Below are positions 1 through 9,739 of a DNA stretch of 53,648 nt, one piece after another. Location: the NCBI GenBank assembly GCA_003265895.1, contig QFBS01000008.1, positions 1-53,648 of the forward strand, written 5' to 3'. Below the pieces are notes generated by a model. That model saw nothing but the letters and a program-made list of their open reading frames with translations, was not told where the DNA came from and made no database searches. Each line of letters opens with the position of its first letter. Positions within the stretch are counted from its first letter, which is position 1. The translations under genes and the position numbers were made by a program. Source of the stretch: Candidatus Marinamargulisbacteria bacterium SCGC AG-410-N11. GTDB taxonomy: Bacteria; Margulisbacteria; Marinamargulisbacteria; GCA-2716485; AG-410-N11.

Positions 1-2476
1 AGACACATTACAGGTTGACTATCCAGGTAATTTGGAACTAGAAGAAAAAAATATGAATATCATTCGTTGGAATGCAATGGCAATGGTTGTTATGGCCAAT
101 CGAAACCATCACGGGATTGGTGGTCATATTTCTTCATTTGCTTCTTGTTCTACATTATACGAAGTTGGGTTTAACCACTTTTTTAAAGGAAATGGCAATG
201 GCCATGAGGCAGATCAAGTGTTTTTTCAAGGGCATGTGTCTCCGGGAAACTATGCTCGAGCATATTTTGAAGGCCGACTTAGCGCTAAAAAATTACATCA
301 TTTCCGCCAAGAGTTAGCACCCGGTGGAGGTCTATCTAGTTATCCGCATCCTTATTTGATGCCAGATTTTTGGCAATTTCCAACGGTATCAATGGGGCTA
401 GGTCCCATTTTAGCTATTTATCAAGCTCGATTTAATCGCTATTTATCAGCGCGAGGTATTTTGTCTGAAGATAATACAAATGTATGGGCATTTTTAGGCG
501 ATGGCGAGTGTGATGAACCCGAAACTCTAGGCGCCTTAACATTGGCATCCCGCGAGAATTTAGATAACTTAACATTTATCGTAAATTGTAATTTGCAACG
601 GTTAGATGGCCCTGTTCGTGGAAATGGAAAGATGATCCAAGAATTAGAGGCCGTTTTTAGAGGCGCTGGTTGGAATGTTATTAAAGTTGTTTGGGGCTCT
701 AATTGGGATGAGCTATTAAAGTCTGATCATCGAGAGTTATTAATTAAACGTATGGGAGAAGCTGTTGATGGCGATTATCAAAAGTATGTCGTATCACCAG
801 GTAGTTATTTTAGAAAACATTTTTTTGGTAAGTATCCAGAACTGTTAGAATTAGTTGCGACTAAAACGGATAGTGACTTAAAGGGGTTATTAAGAGGTGG
901 TCATGACCCTAAAAAAGTGTATGCTGCGTATAAAGCGGCTATGGATAATACAGGATCTCCTACCGTTATTTTAGCGAAAACAGTTAAGGGCTATGGTTTA
1001 GGCGAAGCTGGTGAAGGTAAAAATATTTCACATAATCAGAAAAAATTAAACGAAAAAGAATTACGTGAATTCCGTGAGAAACTCGATATTCCAATTAGTG
1101 ATGAAGATGTGGTGGACGCTCCATTTTATCGCCCTAAAAAAGACAGTGCCGAATATCAATACTTAATGAATCAGCGAGAAAATTTAGGCGGCTTTTTACC
1201 AGAAAGAAAACCAGATGCTCCAAAACTTAAAACACCCGATTTAGACTTTTTTGAAGAGTTTATGAAAAGTTCAAATGGGAGTGAGTTATCAACAACCATG
1301 GCTTTTGTAAGAATGATTTCACGCTTATTACGACATCCAGACATTGGAAAATTAATTGTACCTATTATCCCAGACGAAGCTAGAACCTTTGGTATGGAAT
1401 CCTTATTTAGACAATGTGGTATTTATTCTCGAAAAGGTCAATTGTATGAACCGGTAGATAGTGAAACCTTGTTATATTACCGAGAAGAAAAAGATGGTCA
1501 AATATTAGAAGAAGGAATCAATGAAGCGGGATCTATGAGCTCGTTTATAGCTGCAGGAACGAGTTATGCAACACATGGTGTTAATATGATTCCATTTTAT
1601 ATTTACTATTCGATGTTTGGCTTTCAGCGAGTAGGTGATTTAATGTGGTTAGCCGCCGATATTAAGGCAAAAGGATTTTTGTTAGGTGGAACATCAGGAC
1701 GAACGACCCTTAATGGGGAAGGGCTACAACATCAAGACGGCCATAGCCACTTGTTAGCAAGTACTATTCCAACCATTATGGCCTATGACCCAGCATTTAG
1801 ATATGAAGTGGCCGTTATTATTCAAGATGGTTTACGACGAATGTATCAAAATGATGAATCGATTTTTTATTATATAACGTTATGTAATGAAAATTATGAA
1901 ATGCCAGAAATGCCAAATAAAAAATGTGTAGAAGGTATTGTTAAGGGTATTTACCAATTTAACTCAGCAGAGAAGCAATTAAAGAAACACGTTCAATTAT
2001 GGGGGAGCGGTACTATTTTACGAGAAGTAATTAGAGCTCAGGAACTTTTAAAAGATTTTAATGTGTCTGCGGATGTATGGTCGGTAACTAATTATAAACA
2101 GTTACGAACAGATGCATTAAACTGTGAACGATGGAATATGCTTAATCCTACTAAAAAAGCAAAGGTACCTTATATTGCTAAAGTTTTAAATAATATAGAG
2201 GGCCCCTTTATTGCTGCCTCTGATAATATGAAAATGGTATCGGATCAAGTGGCGCCATGGGTGCCTGGTCGATATTATAGCTTAGGTACCGATGGACTAG
2301 GTCGAAGTGATACGCGGCCTAATTTGCGGCGCTTTTTTGAAGTTGATGCAGAATGTATAGTGATTGCTACATTGTATCAATTAAGTAAAGAAAAGAAAGT
2401 AACAAAAAAGCAAGTTGAAGAAGCGATTAAAACTTTAGGCGTAGACCCAGACAAAGCCTATCCGCTTTGTATTTAA
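1..2476 (+). CDS. aceE: Pyruvate dehydrogenase E1 component, homodimeric type (5'-partial)
   Basis: E1 decarboxylates pyruvate on thiamine diphosphate and acetylates the lipoyl group of E2 in the cytosolic pyruvate dehydrogenase complex. The reading frame is open to the left edge; the first complete codons give DTLQVDYPGNLELE, which matches the region near residue 75 of the 887-residue E. coli AceE from memory. About 70 N-terminal residues are therefore missing, and the TTG at 32 is not the real start. Visible family motifs are FQGHVSPG, SSYPHPYLMPDFWQFPT, the thiamine-diphosphate/Mg motif GDGECDEPE with NCNLQRLDGP, the active-site loop KNISHNQKK, and GGTSGRTTLNGEGLQHQDGH. The C-terminal LGTDGLGRSDTRPNLRRFFE is also typical. 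It is followed after 24 bases by aceF, which has a good ribosome binding site, so the complex subunits form one operon. Confidence 0.98.
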   Translation, partial: DTLQVDYPGNLELEEKNMNIIRWNAMAMVVMANRNHHGIGGHISSFASCSTLYEVGFNHFFKGNGNGHEADQVFFQGHVSPGNYARAYFEGRLSAKKLHHFRQELAPGGGLSSYPHPYLMPDFWQFPTVSMGLGPILAIYQARFNRYLSARGILSEDNTNVWAFLGDGECDEPETLGALTLASRENLDNLTFIVNCNLQRLDGPVRGNGKMIQELEAVFRGAGWNVIKVVWGSNWDELLKSDHRELLIKRMGEAVDGDYQKYVVSPGSYFRKHFFGKYPELLELVATKTDSDLKGLLRGGHDPKKVYAAYKAAMDNTGSPTVILAKTVKGYGLGEAGEGKNISHNQKKLNEKELREFREKLDIPISDEDVVDAPFYRPKKDSAEYQYLMNQRENLGGFLPERKPDAPKLKTPDLDFFEEFMKSSNGSELSTTMAFVRMISRLLRHPDIGKLIVPIIPDEARTFGMESLFRQCGIYSRKGQLYEPVDSETLLYYREEKDGQILEEGINEAGSMSSFIAAGTSYATHGVNMIPFYIYYSMFGFQRVGDLMWLAADIKAKGFLLGGTSGRTTLNGEGLQHQDGHSHLLASTIPTIMAYDPAFRYEVAVIIQDGLRRMYQNDESIFYYITLCNENYEMPEMPNKKCVEGIVKGIYQFNSAEKQLKKHVQLWGSGTILREVIRAQELLKDFNVSADVWSVTNYKQLRTDALNCERWNMLNPTKKAKVPYIAKVLNNIEGPFIAASDNMKMVSDQVAPWVPGRYYSLGTDGLGRSDTRPNLRRFFEVDAECIVIATLYQLSKEKKVTKKQVEEAIKTLGVDPDKAYPLCI

Positions 2477-2500
2477 TAACTTAAAATGAAAGGATAGTAT

Positions 2501-3853
2501 ATGGATTTTAAATTACCCAATTTAGGTGACGGTGTTGAAAAGGCCATTGTGTCGACTATTTTTGTAGGTGTCGGAGATGCTGTGAAATTAGATCAGCCAA
2601 TCATGGAGTTAGAAACAGATAAAGCCGTTGCGCCAATACCTGCAACCGTTGAAGGCAAAATTACAGCAATATTAGTAAAAGAAGGCGATACTGTTGCAAC
2701 AGGAAATCATGTTGTTACCATTGAAACAAATGGTGGAGCGCCGCAAGAACCAGTTGCTCAGAATACGGCACCCCCACAAGCAGCGCCTATACAGCCTAGT
2801 GTGCAAACACCTGTACCCGTAGCTACTCAAGCTCAACCGGTACAACCTGCAACCACAATAACACCAATGGTCGCTAATTCAGCGCAGGGATTTTCATCTC
2901 CAACAGGAGCAGAACCCCCTTGTGCGCCTTCTATTAGAAAGTTAGCCTATGACTTAGGACTAAATTTAAGCCTAATTCAAGGGTCAGGTCGAGGCGGGCG
3001 AATTTTAAGATCGGATATCCGTCAATATATTCAATATTTACAGCAGTTAAGCGTAACACCTCAGCAGCCACAACCCGTAGAAACAACAGCGTCAACCCCA
3101 GCTCCAAAAAAATCAGAATCGATAGACTTTTCAAAATGGGGACCGGTACAAGAAGAAAACGTAAGTATGATGAGACAAAAGATAGCTGAAAAAATGACGG
3201 AATCTTGGACTCAAGTTCCTCATGTGACACAGTTTGGCGAAGCTGACATTACCGATTTAATGGATTTACGTAAAAAATATAATCCGATATACGAAAAACA
3301 ATCCGCTAAGATTACGGTTACGGTATTTGCAATTAAAGCCATTGTAGCGGCGTTAAAAGCATTTCCAGTGTTTAATAGTTCTTATGATACCGAAAAACAA
3401 GTCATTGTTTATAAAGACTATTATCATTGTGGAATTGCCGTTGATACAGAGTATGGATTAGTTGTACCCGTTATAAGAGACGTAGATAAAAAGTCGGTAT
3501 TAGAATTGTCACAAGAGTTACAACAAGTAGCCGAAAAAGCAAGAGATCGAAAATTAAGTATCGACGATATGCGCGGTGGCACATTTACAATTTCTAATTT
3601 AGGCGGATTAAATGCCGGTCCATTTACACCTATCGTAAATACTCCAGAAGTTGGTATTATTGGAATGGGACGTGGCGAATATAAGCCAGTTATAAATCCA
3701 AAAACTAAAAAAGGAAAAATACGGTTATTTTTACCATTATGCTTATCCTATGATCATCGTGTTATTGATGGTGCAGATGGGGCACGATTTATTAATACAT
3801 TTATTCAGGCATTACAGGAGTTTCCTGAATCAGAATTGGAAGGAGTCGAGTAA
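2501..3853 (+). CDS. aceF: Pyruvate dehydrogenase E2, dihydrolipoamide acetyltransferase
   Basis: E2 is the core of the pyruvate dehydrogenase complex and transfers acetyl groups from its lipoyl arm to coenzyme A. The 450-residue protein has one lipoyl domain (residues 1-80) with the lipoylated lysine at K41 in ETDKAVAP. A Pro/Gln/Ala-rich linker follows, then an E1/E3-binding domain (about 140-180, APSIRKLAYDLGLN and GSGRGGRILRSDI). A second flexible linker leads to the catalytic domain, which ends with the active-site motif DHRVIDGADGARF (H419, D423). E. coli AceF has three lipoyl domains; this single-lipoyl form is shorter, as in many other bacteria. The start has AAAGGA upstream. The stop overlaps the lpdA start (TAATG), which indicates translational coupling. 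Confidence 0.97.
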   Translation: MDFKLPNLGDGVEKAIVSTIFVGVGDAVKLDQPIMELETDKAVAPIPATVEGKITAILVKEGDTVATGNHVVTIETNGGAPQEPVAQNTAPPQAAPIQPSVQTPVPVATQAQPVQPATTITPMVANSAQGFSSPTGAEPPCAPSIRKLAYDLGLNLSLIQGSGRGGRILRSDIRQYIQYLQQLSVTPQQPQPVETTASTPAPKKSESIDFSKWGPVQEENVSMMRQKIAEKMTESWTQVPHVTQFGEADITDLMDLRKKYNPIYEKQSAKITVTVFAIKAIVAALKAFPVFNSSYDTEKQVIVYKDYYHCGIAVDTEYGLVVPVIRDVDKKSVLELSQELQQVAEKARDRKLSIDDMRGGTFTISNLGGLNAGPFTPIVNTPEVGIIGMGRGEYKPVINPKTKKGKIRLFLPLCLSYDHRVIDGADGARFINTFIQALQEFPESELEGVE

Positions 3854-5292
3854 TGTTAACACGAATTAAGACCGACATTGTTGTTTTAGGGGCTGGACCC
3901 GGCGGGTATGCTGCTGCATTTTATGCTGCGGATATGGGTAGAGACGTATTATTAGTAGAAATGGATAATTTAGGTGGCGTTTGTTTAAATCGAGGTTGTA
4001 TACCATCTAAGGCGCTTATTCATGCTACAAATGTGATTGATGATGCAAAAGATGCCTCTCAATTTGGAGTGCAGTTTGAAAAGCCCAAAGTAGATTTAGA
4101 TAAATTAAGAAAATGGAAAGATAAGATTATTAAAAATCTATCAGCAGGAATTGGTGGATTAGCCAAAAAAAGAGATGTACAGGTTTTAAAAGGCCGTGGT
4201 TATTTTGAAGGTGAAAAGATATTACGAGTCGAAACGGATAAAGGTCAAAAGTTTATTGATTTTGAATATGCGATTATAGCCGTAGGGTCTAGTCCTGCAA
4301 TACCGGCTGCCTTTGACTTAGGAAATAAGCGAATTATGACGTCGACCGAAGCGTTAGATATTGAAGAAATCCCTAAAAAGTTTTTAGTTGTTGGTGGCGG
4401 TTATATTGGTATGGAGCTAGGGCTTGTTTATGCATCATTGGGAAGTCAGGTTCATTTAGTTGAAGCTGCTAAGTCAATTTTAGCGGGTGCTGATTCAGAT
4501 TTAGTAAAACCCGTATTAAGCCATGCCGAAAAAATATTTAAGTCGGTTCGGTTAAATACCAAAGTTGCAAAAATGGCAACAAAAGGCAAGCAAATTGAAG
4601 TGTCTATAGAAGATGCCAATAATAAAACCGTTGAATTATATGATAAGGTACTAATTGCTACAGGACGAACGCCAAATTCAAATAATTTAGGGCTAAAAGA
4701 TATCGGTGTCCAATTAAATGATCAGGGTTACATCAAAGTAAATGATCATCAGCAGACAACCGTAGATCATATCTACGCTATTGGCGATATTGCGGGTGGT
4801 ATTTTATTAGCCCATAAAGCATCTAAAGAAGCTAAAGTTGCAGTCGAAGTGATATGTGGTAAAAACGCAACGGCTAAGTTTTCGACATTACCAGCCGTAG
4901 TGTTTACTCATCCCGAAGTGGCATGGTGTGGATTAACAGAGCAAGAAGCTAGAGAGAAAAATTTAAATGTTAAAGTTGCAAAGTTTCCTTGGGTAGCTTC
5001 TGGACGAGCATTAACATTAAACAAGCAAAGTGGGTTAACTAAATTAATAATCGAGCCAGAAACAGACCGGTTATTAGGAGTTGGTATTGTTGGCCATCAT
5101 GCAGGCGAACTAATTGCAGAGGCTACATTAGCGGTAGATTTAGGTATCACAGCTGAAGATTTAGCATTAACTATTCATCCTCATCCCACATTATCAGAAA
5201 CAATTATGGAGTCGGCCGAAGTTTTTTATGGTCATAGCTCTCATATGTATAGTCCAAGTGGTTCTGATAAAAAACAACCTGAATATGCCTAA
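3853..5292 (+). CDS. lpdA: Dihydrolipoamide dehydrogenase (E3)
   Basis: E3 reoxidises dihydrolipoyl groups of the pyruvate dehydrogenase complex with FAD and NAD+, and usually also serves 2-oxoglutarate dehydrogenase and glycine cleavage. At 479 residues it has the family length. It shows the FAD-binding GAGPGG (13-18), the redox disulfide C44-x4-C49 in GGVCLNRGCIPSK, the NAD-binding GGGYIGMELG, the second FAD motif YAIGDIAGG, and the catalytic dyad H444...E449 in HPHPTLSE at the numbering expected for this family. It overlaps aceF by one base upstream and gloA by one base downstream (TAATG at both joints), so it sits in the middle of a tightly coupled operon. Confidence 0.98.
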   Translation: MLTRIKTDIVVLGAGPGGYAAAFYAADMGRDVLLVEMDNLGGVCLNRGCIPSKALIHATNVIDDAKDASQFGVQFEKPKVDLDKLRKWKDKIIKNLSAGIGGLAKKRDVQVLKGRGYFEGEKILRVETDKGQKFIDFEYAIIAVGSSPAIPAAFDLGNKRIMTSTEALDIEEIPKKFLVVGGGYIGMELGLVYASLGSQVHLVEAAKSILAGADSDLVKPVLSHAEKIFKSVRLNTKVAKMATKGKQIEVSIEDANNKTVELYDKVLIATGRTPNSNNLGLKDIGVQLNDQGYIKVNDHQQTTVDHIYAIGDIAGGILLAHKASKEAKVAVEVICGKNATAKFSTLPAVVFTHPEVAWCGLTEQEAREKNLNVKVAKFPWVASGRALTLNKQSGLTKLIIEPETDRLLGVGIVGHHAGELIAEATLAVDLGITAEDLALTIHPHPTLSETIMESAEVFYGHSSHMYSPSGSDKKQPEYA

Positions 5293-5732
5293 TGAGATAT
5301 TTGCATACGATGGTAAGGGTAGCGGATCTTGACGAATCGCTACATTTTTATTGTACATGTTTAGGGTTAAAAGAAGTTCGGCGTTATGATAATGAAAAAG
5401 GACGATTTACTCTTATTTTTTTAGCAGCGCCGAATGACGAAGCCGTAGCAAAGCAATCAAAAGCCCCTTTATTAGAGTTAACGTATAATTGGGACGCGGA
5501 GCAGTATACAGGCGGTCGAAATTTTGGTCATTTGGCTTTTCAGGTTTCTGATATTTATGATACCTGTGAACGGTTACAGTTAGCAGGTATTAAAATATTA
5601 AGACCTCCTAAAGATGGCTATATGGCGTTTATTAAATCCCCAGATGGAATATCCATCGAATTACTTCAACAAGGTGAAAAGTTACCAATACAAGAACCTT
5701 GGCAGTCGATGCCTAACCAAGGCACTTGGTAA
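5292..5732 (+). CDS. gloA: Lactoylglutathione lyase (glyoxalase I)
   Basis: Glyoxalase I isomerises the hemithioacetal of methylglyoxal and glutathione to S-lactoylglutathione, detoxifying a by-product of glycolysis. The 146-residue protein starts MRYLHTMVRVADL, like E. coli GloA. The four expected metal ligands are visible as H5, E62 (LLELTYNW), H80 (FGHLAFQV) and E123 (SPDGISIELLQQ). A C-terminal tail of about 20 residues extends beyond the usual 135. The start overlaps the lpdA stop, so it is translated with the pyruvate dehydrogenase genes. That link is reasonable, because both act at the end of glycolysis, but I do not recall it as a standard arrangement. Confidence 0.93.
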   Translation: MRYLHTMVRVADLDESLHFYCTCLGLKEVRRYDNEKGRFTLIFLAAPNDEAVAKQSKAPLLELTYNWDAEQYTGGRNFGHLAFQVSDIYDTCERLQLAGIKILRPPKDGYMAFIKSPDGISIELLQQGEKLPIQEPWQSMPNQGTW

Positions 5733-5873
5733 ATTAAAGTTACTATTGAAAAATTTCGCATTCTGAATTACATTAATTACACATTCATATACTAATATTT
5801 CAAAACAAATAATATGTCTTAGTAACACTGTGTATATCAGTGAATTTATACTATATTTTAAGGATTAACGCTT
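5733..5873. other. Intergenic region between gloA and the protease gene
   Basis: These 141 AT-rich bases contain a small inverted repeat, CACTG at 5826-5830 and CAGTG at 5838-5842, followed by a TATACT-like -10 candidate at about 5847-5852. The ribosome binding site AAGGA is at 5860-5864. I see no convincing terminator after gloA. Confidence 0.4.
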
Positions 5874-7220
5874 ATGTTCAAAATAATATCAATAACAACG
5901 AATACCCCTGTAAAAAAGTTACAGAAGTGCATTATCGAATTAGCGTCTATAGAAAACGATAGTCATGGTACTGGATTCTTTTTAAAAAAGGGACAGCAAT
6001 ATTATCTGGTAACGTCTGATCATGTGGAAATACCTCGTTATTTAAAAGAAGAGTTGATGATTTCCTATTCTAGAATTGCCAATAAAGTGGCCTGGTATCC
6101 ATGTTGTGATGTTTCGGATGCCTTACAAGTATCTGATAAGATTTTACAATATGATCTGTTAGATTCGGTAGTTGTTTCTGGTTATGGGTTTAATCAAGAG
6201 CGTCCGCTTGTTCACAAGGGCAGTATTTCAGATTGTGAACAAGATTATTTCATATTAAACGCAACAGCCGTGGGGGGGATGTCGGGTTCACCGGTAGTCG
6301 TAAACGAAAATGGTATTTATAAAGTGATTGCCGTTGTTAATTCGGAGCGATTTAATCCAACAGAGCAATTTCATAATGCCTGGGATGAACTTAATAACGA
6401 TCGAGATGATGAAGTAGTATTGAACGAAAAAAAGCGACAAGCATTATTAGATAGCTATCAAAGTGGCCCAACAATAGAAGATGTGGAGCCAAGGCTTATA
6501 TTTAATAATTTATTAGATCGTTTGTTAGCTAATCGATTGATTAGTGACTGGAAGTTGACTAATATGGGTGATTTTTTTGATGATTATTTTAAGCATTGTG
6601 ATGACAACGAATTACAATTAATACTAAATAAGATTACTTACAGGGTACTAAGTAGTTCTGTACAACAACATATCATTCAAACTTGGAAAGCCTTTCAAAC
6701 TATATTAGGTCAGGGGATTGATGTTACAGTAGATCAGTTAATTACGATTCCATTTAGTGATTCTGAAATAGATCTGTTATATCCAGATCAAGTTGCCTGT
6801 TTAAAAGAATCCTTTGACCAGTCGAATGCTAACCATATAAAAGAGCAAACAAAACCGAGTAAACAAACCCAATTTATAGAGGTTATGGAAACACTATTAG
6901 GCAGTTTATCAACCAATATTGTAAAAGCATATAAACTAATTTCTACAAGCAACCATGAAGAAGATAGTTATTTTGATTATTTAATTAAAAACAAAAAAAA
7001 ACGTCCCAAAACTCAAAAACAAAAAAAAGAAAGTAAAAAATTAGCACAAGAGTTACATTCAATAAGTAATCAAGAGCATGTATCAAACAAACGGCCAAGC
7101 AGCCGCGAAAAACATCAAAAAGGTCAAACAAAAAAAATAAAAAGCTTAGCTAAAAAATCGGTAAAAGAACTAAAGCAGCTCATTAAGCAAAAAAAGAATC
7201 GTAGTAAGCGCAATAAATAG
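5874..7220 (+). CDS. Trypsin-fold serine protease with lysine-rich tail, no signal peptide
   Basis: The N-terminal 165 residues look like a chymotrypsin-fold peptidase. GTGFFLKK opens the domain, LVTSDHV carries the likely catalytic H50, the segment YDLLDSVVV supplies D94 or D97, and GGMSGSPVVV carries the nucleophile S137 in the G-x-S-G-x-P arrangement. All three catalytic positions appear intact. Residues 165-365 are predicted helical and unrecognised. Residues 365-448 are very rich in lysine, with runs such as NKKKKRPKTQKQKK, and could bind nucleic acid or act as a nuclear-localisation signal. Unlike DegP/HtrA proteins it has no signal peptide and no PDZ domain, so it is either cytosolic or exported by a dedicated secretion system. 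AAGGA lies nine bases before the ATG. The protease fold is fairly sure; substrate and location are not. Confidence 0.72.
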   Translation: MFKIISITTNTPVKKLQKCIIELASIENDSHGTGFFLKKGQQYYLVTSDHVEIPRYLKEELMISYSRIANKVAWYPCCDVSDALQVSDKILQYDLLDSVVVSGYGFNQERPLVHKGSISDCEQDYFILNATAVGGMSGSPVVVNENGIYKVIAVVNSERFNPTEQFHNAWDELNNDRDDEVVLNEKKRQALLDSYQSGPTIEDVEPRLIFNNLLDRLLANRLISDWKLTNMGDFFDDYFKHCDDNELQLILNKITYRVLSSSVQQHIIQTWKAFQTILGQGIDVTVDQLITIPFSDSEIDLLYPDQVACLKESFDQSNANHIKEQTKPSKQTQFIEVMETLLGSLSTNIVKAYKLISTSNHEEDSYFDYLIKNKKKRPKTQKQKKESKKLAQELHSISNQEHVSNKRPSSREKHQKGQTKKIKSLAKKSVKELKQLIKQKKNRSKRNK

Positions 7221-7249
7221 GCAAAAAATAAGGTTAATATCGTTAAATT

Positions 7250-7388
7250 TATTAAATATTGATGATTAAACTTAGTACATATAAGCAATTAATATAAATA
7301 ATTTACAAAAATATTTTTAAATTATTAAAAGTAAGTATTAAGAACTTATTTATTTAACATTGATGATTAAACTTAAATCATATACAAT
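7250..7388. repeat. Pair of direct repeats upstream of the suf operon
   Basis: The 17-base core ATTGATGATTAAACTTA occurs exactly at 7258-7274 and again at 7359-7375, 101 bases apart. Similarity extends outward on both sides (TTATT-AA-ATTGATGATTAAACTTA--CATATA), giving about 35 similar bases per copy. The spacing is close to ten helical turns. Two copies before a stress-type operon suggest binding sites for one regulator, but no regulator gene is in the window. Confidence 0.6.
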
Positions 7389-7413
7389 TTATAGTTTAAT
7401 AATGCAAAAATAG

Positions 7414-7437
7414 TATCTAAAAATATTTAGATATAAT
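7414..7437 (+). promoter_or_regulatory. Palindrome overlapping a -10 box, probable suf promoter/operator
   Basis: A perfect inverted repeat, TATCTAAA (7414-7421) / TTTAGATA (7426-7433) with a 4-base centre, overlaps TATAAT at 7432-7437. No good -35 box lies 16-18 bases upstream, which fits an activator-dependent or repressor-controlled promoter. Transcription would begin near 7444, giving a leader of roughly 67 bases before sufB. The palindrome does not resemble a Fur box or any IscR site I can recall with confidence. Confidence 0.5.
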
Positions 7438-7510
7438 TAAGTAGCTTGAATAAAACCAAAAAGGGAATAAAGCAAGCCTGAGCTTAATAGGTAAAATAAG
7501 GAGAAAATTG

Positions 7511-8956
7511 GTGAGCTTAAAAGAATTTGAAAAAATCGCTAATAAAGAATACGAGTTTGGGTTTAAAACAGAAATCGAAAGTGAAACAACCCCGAAAGGA
7601 TTAAACGAAGATATTATTCGTCTCATTTCTAAAAAGAAAAATGAGCCAGAATTTATGTTAGAGTATCGGTTAAAAAGTTTTAGACATTGGCAAACAATGA
7701 CCGAGCCAACGTGGCCAGATGTAGATTATCCACCGATCGATTATCAAGATCTGTATTACTATGCCGAACCTAAAACAGAAAAGAAGGAATTAAATAGTTT
7801 AGATGAAGTAGATCCTGAGCTATTACGAACATTTGAAAAGTTAGGGATTCCCTTAACCGAACAAAAACGTTTATCGGGTGTTGCTGTTGATGCTATTTTT
7901 GATAGTGTATCGGTAGCCACTACATTTAAAGAAAAGCTTAAAAAACATGGCGTTATTTTTTGTTCGTTTTCAGAAGCAGTACAAGATTATCCAGATTTAA
8001 TTAAAAAATATTTAGGATCCGTTGTTCCTCATACCGATAACTACTTTGCCGCGTTAAATGCCGCTGTATTTTCGGATGGGTCGTTTGTATACGTACCTAA
8101 GGATACGATCTGCCCAATGGAATTATCAACGTATTTTAGAATTAATACCGAAAATACAGGACAGTTTGAACGAACCTTAATTATTTGTGAAGAGAATAGT
8201 CATGTTAGTTATTTAGAGGGATGTACAGCGCCTATGTTTGATACCAATCAGTTACACGCTGCGGTTGTGGAATTAGTTGCTTTAGATAATGCTGAGATAA
8301 AATATTCAACCGTTCAAAATTGGTACGCCGGAGACCCTAAAACCGGGAAGGGTGGTATTTATAACTTTGTAACGAAACGAGGAAAATGTTTAGGTAAAAA
8401 GTCAAAGATATCTTGGACACAAATCGAAACGGGGTCAGCCATTACATGGAAGTATCCTAGCTGTATGTTAATTGGCGATGATTCGGTAGGGGAGTTTTAT
8501 TCGGTGGCGTTAACCAATCATAACCAACAAGCTGATACTGGAACAAAAATGATCCATATCGGAAAAAATACAAAATCGACCATTGTATCCAAAGGAATTT
8601 CGGCCGGTAAATCTAAAAATGTTTATCGTGGATTAGTGCAAATGAATAAATCAGCTAAAAACTCTGAAAACTTTACTCAATGTGATTCGATGTTAATTGG
8701 AAGTACTTGTACAGCTAATACGTTTCCTTATATCGATGTAAGAAACGGGTCTTCAAGTTTAGGTCATGAAGCAGCAACGGTTAAAGTATCTGAAGAACAA
8801 TTGTTTTATTTTCAACAGCGAGGGATCGCTATGGAAGATGCACTAACCACCATTGTAAATGGCTTTTGTAAAGATGTATTTAAAGAGTTACCAACCGAGT
8901 TTGCGGTAGAGGCAACTCAGTTATTAAGTTTAAAATTAGAAAATACCGTTGGGTAG
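7511..8956 (+). CDS. sufB: Fe-S cluster scaffold protein SufB
   Basis: SufB is the main scaffold subunit of the SufBC2D complex, on which iron-sulfur clusters are built in the cytosol. The 481-residue protein matches SufB in length and in motifs such as [39 protein letters not shown] and [20 protein letters not shown] chose the GTG at 7511 because AAGGAG at 7498-7503 is then seven bases away; the in-frame TTG at 7508 leaves only four. It is first in a six-gene operon, with 13 bases to sufC. Confidence 0.96.
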   Translation: MSLKEFEKIANKEYEFGFKTEIESETTPKGLNEDIIRLISKKKNEPEFMLEYRLKSFRHWQTMTEPTWPDVDYPPIDYQDLYYYAEPKTEKKELNSLDEVDPELLRTFEKLGIPLTEQKRLSGVAVDAIFDSVSVATTFKEKLKKHGVIFCSFSEAVQDYPDLIKKYLGSVVPHTDNYFAALNAAVFSDGSFVYVPKDTICPMELSTYFRINTENTGQFERTLIICEENSHVSYLEGCTAPMFDTNQLHAAVVELVALDNAEIKYSTVQNWYAGDPKTGKGGIYNFVTKRGKCLGKKSKISWTQIETGSAITWKYPSCMLIGDDSVGEFYSVALTNHNQQADTGTKMIHIGKNTKSTIVSKGISAGKSKNVYRGLVQMNKSAKNSENFTQCDSMLIGSTCTANTFPYIDVRNGSSSLGHEAATVKVSEEQLFYFQQRGIAMEDALTTIVNGFCKDVFKELPTEFAVEATQLLSLKLENTVG

Positions 8957-8969
8957 AGAGGGTTAGATA

Positions 8970-9725
8970 ATGACATTAGAAATAAAAAATTTACAAGCAA
9001 CAATTAATGATACGCCGGTTTTAAAAGGTGTTGATTTAACAGTAGAAAAAGGCAAGGTTCATGCTATTATGGGTCCGAATGGATCGGGTAAAAGTACATT
9101 AGCAAAAGTACTTTGTGGTCATCCAGATTATGAAGTAACGGGTGGACAAGCTAATTTAAATGGTAAAGATTTATTAGAATTAGATCCAGATGAACGAAGT
9201 TTAGAAGGTTTGTTTATGGCGTTTCAATATCCAGTAGAAATACCTGGCGTTAATAATTCTAGCTTTTTAAGAATGGCCTATAATGCTAAACGTAAATATC
9301 AAGGACACGATGAAGTTGATCCAATGGATTTTGAAGCTTATTTAGAAGAAAAGTTAAAGGTACTATCCATGAAAACGCGATTTTTAGATCGAGCTGTAAA
9401 TCACGGGTTTTCGGGTGGCGAAAAGAAACGAAACGAAATTTTACAGATGTTAGTATTAGACCCTGATGTGGTTGTATTAGATGAAACTGATTCTGGTTTA
9501 GATATCGATGCCATGAAAGTCGTATCGGAAGCCGTAAACTTTTTTAAGTCTAAAAATAAGAGTATTATCGTAATTACCCATTATCAGCGATTACTTAACT
9601 ATATTAAACCTGATATCGTTCATGTATTAGCTGATGGTAAAATAGCTAAAACCGGAGAAGCGAGTTTAGCATTAGAGCTAGAAGACAAAGGCTACGACGG
9701 GGTATTTAGTGAAGCCACTGTATAG
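8970..9725 (+). CDS. sufC: SUF system ATPase SufC
   Basis: SufC is the ABC-type ATPase that drives conformational change in the SufBCD scaffold; it is not a transporter. The 251-residue protein has Walker A GPNGSGKST (35-43), the signature FSGGEKKRNEI near residue 147, Walker B VVVLDETDSGLDID and the switch histidine in VITHYQRLL. The variant signature with two lysines after GGE is characteristic of SufC. It lies between sufB and sufD with short gaps. Confidence 0.97.
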   Translation: MTLEIKNLQATINDTPVLKGVDLTVEKGKVHAIMGPNGSGKSTLAKVLCGHPDYEVTGGQANLNGKDLLELDPDERSLEGLFMAFQYPVEIPGVNNSSFLRMAYNAKRKYQGHDEVDPMDFEAYLEEKLKVLSMKTRFLDRAVNHGFSGGEKKRNEILQMLVLDPDVVVLDETDSGLDIDAMKVVSEAVNFFKSKNKSIIVITHYQRLLNYIKPDIVHVLADGKIAKTGEASLALELEDKGYDGVFSEATV

Positions 9726-9739
9726 GAAAGGTGGGATTA

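Noticed and set aside
32..34. TTG at 32 as the aceE start
   Set aside because: The frame continues upstream to the window edge with codons matching AceE, so the gene is simply truncated.
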